Position numbers and translations under genes: made by a program. From Streptococcus saliviloxodontae (GTDB lineage: Bacteria; Bacillota; Bacilli; Lactobacillales; Streptococcaceae), in NCBI RefSeq assembly GCF_016908655.1, contig NZ_JAFBEI010000010.1, forward strand, positions 1 to 53,771: DNA of 53,771 nucleotides. The letters are read 5' to 3'. Below are positions 49,645 through 53,771 of this stretch, piece after piece (positions within the stretch are counted from its first letter, which is position 1; each line of letters begins with the position of its first letter). The notes under the pieces are model-generated. The model had not been told where the DNA came from and made no database searches. It saw only the letters and a program-made list of their open reading frames with translations.

Positions 49645-51618
49645 ATGAATAATAAAAAAAATAACGGCTTTGTGAAAAATCCCTTTCTCTATATTTTAGT
49701 TATTGTTGCCGTCGTTACAGGGTTTCAGTATTATTTTAGTGGAAGTACAAAACAAAGCCAAGAAATTAGCTATTCAGAGCTTGTAAAAGAAATTAAAGAA
49801 GGTGACGTTAAAAAGGTCACTTATCAACCAAATGGAAGTATTGTTGAGATTTCAGGTGAGTATAAGAAAGCACAAAAATCTAAAACGAGTACAAGTCTCA
49901 GCTTTTTATCAGGAACAACACAAGAAGTTAAGTACTTCACTTCAGTTACTCTAGGATCAACATCAACACTTGATTCTCTGCAATCAGCTGCTAATGATGC
50001 GGATGTAGATGTCAAAGTTGTTCCAGAAAGTTCAAGTGGTGTTTGGATTTCATATCTTGTTAGCTTTGTCCCATTTGTTATTATCGCTGCTCTCTTCATC
50101 ATGATGAACCAAGGCGGAAGTCGAGGAGCTATGAGCTTTGGTAAAAATAGAGCTAAGTCTCAAAGTCAAGGTGAAGTTAAAGTTCGCTTCTCAGACGTAG
50201 CTGGAGCAGAAGAAGAAAAGCAAGAGCTTGTCGAAGTTGTTGATTTCCTAAAAAATCCTAAGAAATATAAAGCCTTGGGTGCTCGTATTCCAGCAGGTGT
50301 CCTTCTTGAAGGGCCTCCGGGAACTGGTAAAACACTTCTTGCAAAAGCAGTCGCTGGAGAGGCAGGAGTTCCTTTCTTTTCAATTTCAGGTTCTGACTTT
50401 GTAGAGATGTTTGTAGGGGTCGGTGCGAGCCGTGTACGCTCTCTATTTGAGGATGCTAAAAAAGCAGAACGTGCTATTATTTTTATCGATGAAATCGATG
50501 CTGTAGGTCGTCGTCGTGGCGCAGGCATGGGTGGAGGTAATGATGAACGTGAGCAAACCCTCAACCAACTCTTGATTGAGATGGATGGATTTGAAGGCAA
50601 TGAGAGCATCATTGTTATTGCTGCTACTAACCGCTCAGATGTTCTTGATCCAGCACTTCTTCGCCCAGGTCGTTTTGACCGTAAAGTTCTGGTCGGTCGT
50701 CCGGATGTCAAGGGGCGTGAAGCTATTCTTCGTGTTCATGCTAAAAATAAACCATTGGCAGATGATGTGAATTTGAAGGTAGTTGCTCAGCAAACTCCAG
50801 GTTTTGTAGGTGCTGACCTTGAAAATGTTTTGAATGAAGCAGCTCTTGTAGCAGCTCGTCGTAATAAGGATGTTATTGACGCTTCTGATATTGATGAAGC
50901 GGAGGACCGTGTTATCGCAGGTCCGTCTAAGAAGGATAAGAAAGTTTCTGATAAAGAACGTCGAGTAGTAGCTTATCATGAAGCAGGTCACACAATTGTT
51001 GGTCTTATTCTATCAAGCGCACGAGATGTCCATAAGGTTACTATTGTACCTCGTGGACGTGCAGGCGGCTACATGATTTCTCTTCCAAAAGAAGATCAAA
51101 TGCTTCTTTCTAAAGACGAGATGAAAGAACAATTAGCAGGTCTTATGGGTGGACGTGTTGCAGAAGAAATCATATTTAATGTCCAAACTTCAGGTGCATC
51201 AAATGACTTTGAACAAGCAACAGCTATGGCGCGTGCAATGGTTACTGAATATGGTATGAGTGACAAGCTAGGACCTGTTCAATATGAAGGAAACCATGCT
51301 ATGATGGCAGGTCAAGCATCACCAGAAAAATCATATTCACAAGAAACAGCTCAGTTAATTGATCAAGAAATTCGTAGCTTACTTACAGAAGCTCATGATA
51401 AAGCGGTTGAAATTATCAATGGAAATCGTGAAACGCATCAGTTGATTGCAGAAGCACTATTGAAGTACGAAACTTTGGATGCTGCGCAAATTAAATCAAT
51501 TTTTGAAACAGGTAAGATGCCAAACGAAGTTGATGAAACGACTGAAGAGTTACATCCATTAAGCTTTGAAGAAGTAAAAGAGAAAATGGATACTGATCAA
51601 ACAGCATCAGATGAATAA
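49645..51618 (+). CDS. ftsH: ATP-dependent zinc metalloprotease FtsH
   Basis: This 657-aa hexameric membrane protease degrades misfolded membrane and regulatory proteins. Two membrane segments (about residues 12-30 and 130-152) flank an extracytoplasmic domain. The AAA+ core has Walker A GPPGTGKT (about 225), the pore FVGVG and the SRH ATNR...LRPGRFDR. The zinc site is HEAGH (about 445) with a downstream Asp in SNDFEQAT. The leader has AAAAGAAGG. A terminator follows, and immediately after it an insertion sequence. Confidence 0.97.
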   Translation: MNNKKNNGFVKNPFLYILVIVAVVTGFQYYFSGSTKQSQEISYSELVKEIKEGDVKKVTYQPNGSIVEISGEYKKAQKSKTSTSLSFLSGTTQEVKYFTSVTLGSTSTLDSLQSAANDADVDVKVVPESSSGVWISYLVSFVPFVIIAALFIMMNQGGSRGAMSFGKNRAKSQSQGEVKVRFSDVAGAEEEKQELVEVVDFLKNPKKYKALGARIPAGVLLEGPPGTGKTLLAKAVAGEAGVPFFSISGSDFVEMFVGVGASRVRSLFEDAKKAERAIIFIDEIDAVGRRRGAGMGGGNDEREQTLNQLLIEMDGFEGNESIIVIAATNRSDVLDPALLRPGRFDRKVLVGRPDVKGREAILRVHAKNKPLADDVNLKVVAQQTPGFVGADLENVLNEAALVAARRNKDVIDASDIDEAEDRVIAGPSKKDKKVSDKERRVVAYHEAGHTIVGLILSSARDVHKVTIVPRGRAGGYMISLPKEDQMLLSKDEMKEQLAGLMGGRVAEEIIFNVQTSGASNDFEQATAMARAMVTEYGMSDKLGPVQYEGNHAMMAGQASPEKSYSQETAQLIDQEIRSLLTEAHDKAVEIINGNRETHQLIAEALLKYETLDAAQIKSIFETGKMPNEVDETTEELHPLSFEEVKEKMDTDQTASDE

Positions 51619-51649
51619 CAAAAAAGACACTTGTGGGTGTCTTTTTGTT
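51617..51649 (+). terminator. Terminator of ftsH
   Basis: AACAAAAAAGACAC and GTGTCTTTTTGTT form a strong stem ending in a T run, ending two bases before the IS terminal repeat. Confidence 0.9.
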
Positions 51650-51651
51650 AA

Positions 51652-53067
51652 GGCTCTTTGTCAACTGTAGTGGGTTGACTTATAATCAGCAGCGAGAGAG
51701 AATCAGATTGGTTCTCTCTTTTTGCATGTTTAAAGCGATGAGAATCCGTTTTTTGAAGTTTTTAAAGTTCCTAAAACCAAAAGCGTTGCGCTTAATGACT
51801 TTGATGAGATTGTTAGTAGCCTCCAGCTTGGCGTTGGAATAAGGGAGCTTCATTGCATTGATGATCTTGTCCTGGTCTTTGAGGAAGGTTGAAAAAACAG
51901 TCTTGAAGATAGGACTAACCTCCTTGATGGTATCTGAAATGAGGCCGAAGAAGTGATCCACTTGCTTTTCTTGAAAATGAAAGAGGAGACACTGGTAGAG
52001 TTCATAGTGTTGCTTTAGCTGGTCAGAGTAGCTCAAAAGACGTTTGACAATCTCGTGATTGGTCAAGTGCATGCGGAAGGTTGGATGGTAAAACCGTTTA
52101 TCACTAAGCTTTCGACTATCCTGCTGAATGAGCTTCCAATAACGTTTCAAGGCTCGATACTCTTGGGATCTACGGTCAAATTGGTTCATGATTTGAATGC
52201 GAAAACGGTTCATGGCACGGGACAAATTTTGGATGATGTGGAAACGATCAAGAACAATTTTCGCGTTAGGAAAGAGGGACTTCGCGATATCGTAGTAGGG
52301 ACTAAACATGTCCATGGTAATGACTTTGACGCGTCTACGAACCTTGAGAGAGTAGCGCAAGAAGTGGTCTTTGATGACAGCTTGAGTTCGTCCGTCAAGG
52401 ATAGCGATAATTTTGTTGGAGTCGAAATCTTGGGCAATGAAACTCATTTTCCCTTTTTTAAAAGCATACTCATCCCAAGACATGACTTGAGGCAAGCGGT
52501 TTAAGTCAGTTTGACACTCATGGCGGTCTAGTTGTCGATAAACCGTTGAGACGGATACAGAGAGGTTATTTGCAATTTTAGTCATGGCCTCACGACTCAT
52601 GAGTTTTTCAGTGATTTTGTGGTTAATGATGTTTGGAATCTGATGATTTTCCCTAACCAGAGACGTCTTAGCGATGGTCATTTTGCCACAGGCTTTGCAT
52701 TTGAAACGACGCTTTTTAAGGCGGATGAGAACTTTGAAGCCCACCGTTTCAAGGTAGGGGATCTTACAAGGTTTCTGGAAATCGTACTTAGCCATCTGTC
52801 CTTGACAAGCAGGACATTTAGGAGGGTTGTAATCCAATTTGGCATGGTATTCTCTGTGTGTGGAATGTGTTTCCATTTTGTCATCAAAAATGATGTTAGG
52901 GTCTTTAATATTGAGTGATTCTTTGATATAATGTTGTAGTTCCATGTGACACTTTCTAATGATGGTTTAGTCGCTTTTCATTATAAGTCATGTGGGACTT
53001 TTTTCATACCGTCAAAAAGCCCTACAATATCTGAATGAGATTTACCCACTACAGATATTATAGAGCC
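51652..53067. mobile_element. ISL3-family insertion sequence (IS1193/IS1167-like)
   Basis: A 1416-bp element bounded by imperfect 27-bp terminal inverted repeats; both begin GGCTCT and share the internal CTGTAGTGGGT (20 of 27 positions match). It contains one transposase gene on the minus strand. The 8 bp on the left (TTTGTTAA) and right (GAAATTAT) differ, so no target duplication is visible. Inserted between the ftsH terminator and an rRNA-type promoter region. Confidence 0.9.
51686..52945 (-). CDS. ISL3-family transposase
   Basis: A full-length 419-aa DDE transposase. The N-terminal zinc-binding part has CPACQGQ and KCKACGK, followed by an HTH (REAMTKIANNLSVSVSTVYRQL). The catalytic core contains SWDEYAFKKGKMSF with the first acidic residue, TMDMFSPYYDIAKSLFPNAKIVLDRFHI with the second, and SNAKLEATNNLIKVIKRNAFGFRN with the final Glu. 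No frameshift or internal stop is present, so it may still be active. The start ATG has only a weak ribosome binding site (AGAAAGTG). Confidence 0.95.
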   Translation of the reverse strand: MELQHYIKESLNIKDPNIIFDDKMETHSTHREYHAKLDYNPPKCPACQGQMAKYDFQKPCKIPYLETVGFKVLIRLKKRRFKCKACGKMTIAKTSLVRENHQIPNIINHKITEKLMSREAMTKIANNLSVSVSTVYRQLDRHECQTDLNRLPQVMSWDEYAFKKGKMSFIAQDFDSNKIIAILDGRTQAVIKDHFLRYSLKVRRRVKVITMDMFSPYYDIAKSLFPNAKIVLDRFHIIQNLSRAMNRFRIQIMNQFDRRSQEYRALKRYWKLIQQDSRKLSDKRFYHPTFRMHLTNHEIVKRLLSYSDQLKQHYELYQCLLFHFQEKQVDHFFGLISDTIKEVSPIFKTVFSTFLKDQDKIINAMKLPYSNAKLEATNNLIKVIKRNAFGFRNFKNFKKRILIALNMQKERTNLILSRC

Positions 53068-53620
53068 GAAATTATCTATTCTGTTTCCAAGATATACACT
53101 AATGTAGAACGTCATTTTCTGATAGCTATTTTACTGAAAGAAGGATGGAAGTAGCAAGCCAAGTAACTATATATTCCTGTTTTCTCGAAGTTTGAATTTA
53201 TTTTTACGTGAGTAGATGAGGTAAAATAGTTGAAAACTAGTTTCTAAAATAATTATCACTTTACCAACTATTAGGTTACTACTTCGCATCACTGTTACTG
53301 GAGTTCTAACAGGTACTATACACTAGACACAACTAGATGTAATATCTGATAGCTATTTTTATGGGGACTATACTTTAGCTAGAACAGTAACAGTATTAGC
53401 TGATGTAATCACACTTTCTAGAAGATTAATTTAGGTTATCAAATGGACTCCATCTGTGGCTATGGCTGAGTTAATTTACAATTCATTTTAGTAGTGATGA
53501 AAGGAAAAGATATCTCAGTTAATAACCATTAAGAAGAATTACTTTAAAAGTATCTACATGGATAATGTTTGCTTTAACCACTTAATTACCAGTGGATTTA
53601 AAAAAAGTAATAAAAAGTAG
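53068..53620. other. Non-coding, possibly decayed region between the IS and the rRNA promoters
   Basis: No intact gene. On the plus strand a frame from about 53274 to 53490 reads like a damaged coding sequence (RITVTGVLTGT, then a stop, DVISDSYFYGDYTLARTVTV and on to a second stop, then VAMAELIYNSF). It cannot be assigned to a family. The rest is AT-rich without clear structure. Confidence 0.3.
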
Positions 53621-53650
53621 TTGACAGCGAGGTAAAAGATTTGCTATACT
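53621..53650 (+). promoter_or_regulatory. Strong promoter P1 of a downstream operon, probably rRNA
   Basis: TTGACA (53621-53626), 18-bp spacer, TATACT (53645-53650) with a TG extension. Confidence 0.75.
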
Positions 53651-53696
53651 AATGAAGTTCTGTTGAGAGTACCAGAAAAAAAGTCATCAGAAGTAG

Positions 53697-53725
53697 TTGA
53701 CAAGAACTACTAGAGATGATATACT
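53697..53725 (+). promoter_or_regulatory. Strong promoter P2 of a downstream operon, probably rRNA
   Basis: TTGACA (53697-53702), 17-bp spacer, TATACT (53720-53725). Tandem near-consensus promoters 75 bp apart and the ftsH neighbourhood fit an rrn operon, whose 16S gene would begin beyond the window. Confidence 0.75.
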
Positions 53726-53771
53726 GAATAGGTTGTCTCATAGGAGCACAAGCTTAGAAAAAACTTTTAAA

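Noticed and set aside
49824..50991. Long open frames opposite ftsH (92, 181 and 118 codons on the minus strand)
   Set aside because: They are antisense shadows of a well-conserved gene and have no initiation signals.
53068..53620. A comX gene or remnant beside ftsH, as in pneumococcus
   Set aside because: None of the three plus-strand frames resembles ComX; the residual open frame is of a different nature.

Overview
The window is chromosomal DNA of a low-GC streptococcus, most likely of the Streptococcus salivarius/thermophilus/vestibularis group. I base this on protein relatedness, the gene order around dnaA-dnaN, the DivIC / small-ORF / serine hydrolase / TilS / Hpt / FtsH cluster, and recF lying away from dnaA. 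No species marker settles the exact species. The replication origin is inside the window: DnaA boxes lie on both sides of dnaA (about 34.97-35.12 kb and 36.54-36.66 kb). Genes left of it are mostly on the minus strand and genes right of it on the plus strand, as expected for leading-strand bias. Plus-strand genes to the left (HAD phosphatase, yaaA-recF, yitT, ABC-F, YfhO, htrA-parB) run head-on to the fork.

Left arm, 1-19.2 kb. A gdpP-rplI-dnaB-veg operon (c-di-AMP turnover, ribosome, replicative helicase) is preceded by mnmG, a tandem pair of NUDIX genes (the downstream copy has a stop at codon 4) and mnmA. mnmG and mnmA both modify the wobble uridine of tRNAs. A GT-C-like membrane protein, a HAD phosphatase and two secreted lysozyme-fold cell-wall proteins follow. 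A seven-gene minus-strand operon comes next: two M16 peptidase homologues, RodZ-like, PgsA, and the EcfA1-EcfA2-EcfT vitamin-transport module.

Middle, 19.2-34.2 kb. yaaA-recF, a short Rgg-like regulator, guaB, and trpS under a T-box leader. A consensus parS site lies inside that T-box. Then yitT, an ABC-F factor with one degenerate ATP site, a YfhO-like protein, three tandem tRNA-Glu genes in perfect 121-bp repeats, one tRNA-Arg, a DUF1275 protein, rlmH, and htrA behind a perfect CiaR box.

Origin and right arm, 34.2-51.6 kb. parB, dnaA, dnaN, a DUF951 protein, ychF, pth and mfd. A methyltransferase gene is bracketed by two near-identical small RNA genes with CiaR-type promoters (csRNA family). 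An XRE-membrane protein follows, then an rqcP/divIC/small ORF/serine hydrolase/tilS/hpt/ftsH cluster that joins ribosome rescue, division, tRNA modification, purine salvage and membrane proteolysis.

Right end, 51.6-53.8 kb. An ISL3-family insertion sequence with an intact transposase sits right after the ftsH terminator. After it come about 550 bp of apparently decayed sequence and two tandem strong promoters whose spacing and position suggest the start of an rRNA operon just beyond the window.

The most distinctive signals are regulatory and structural: the paired CiaR-driven small RNAs plus the CiaR box at htrA, the parS embedded in the trpS T-box, DnaA boxes reused in three intergenic regions and in the dnaN terminator, and the asymmetric ABC-F protein. 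I saw no CRISPR array, prophage, toxin-antitoxin pair or defence island.
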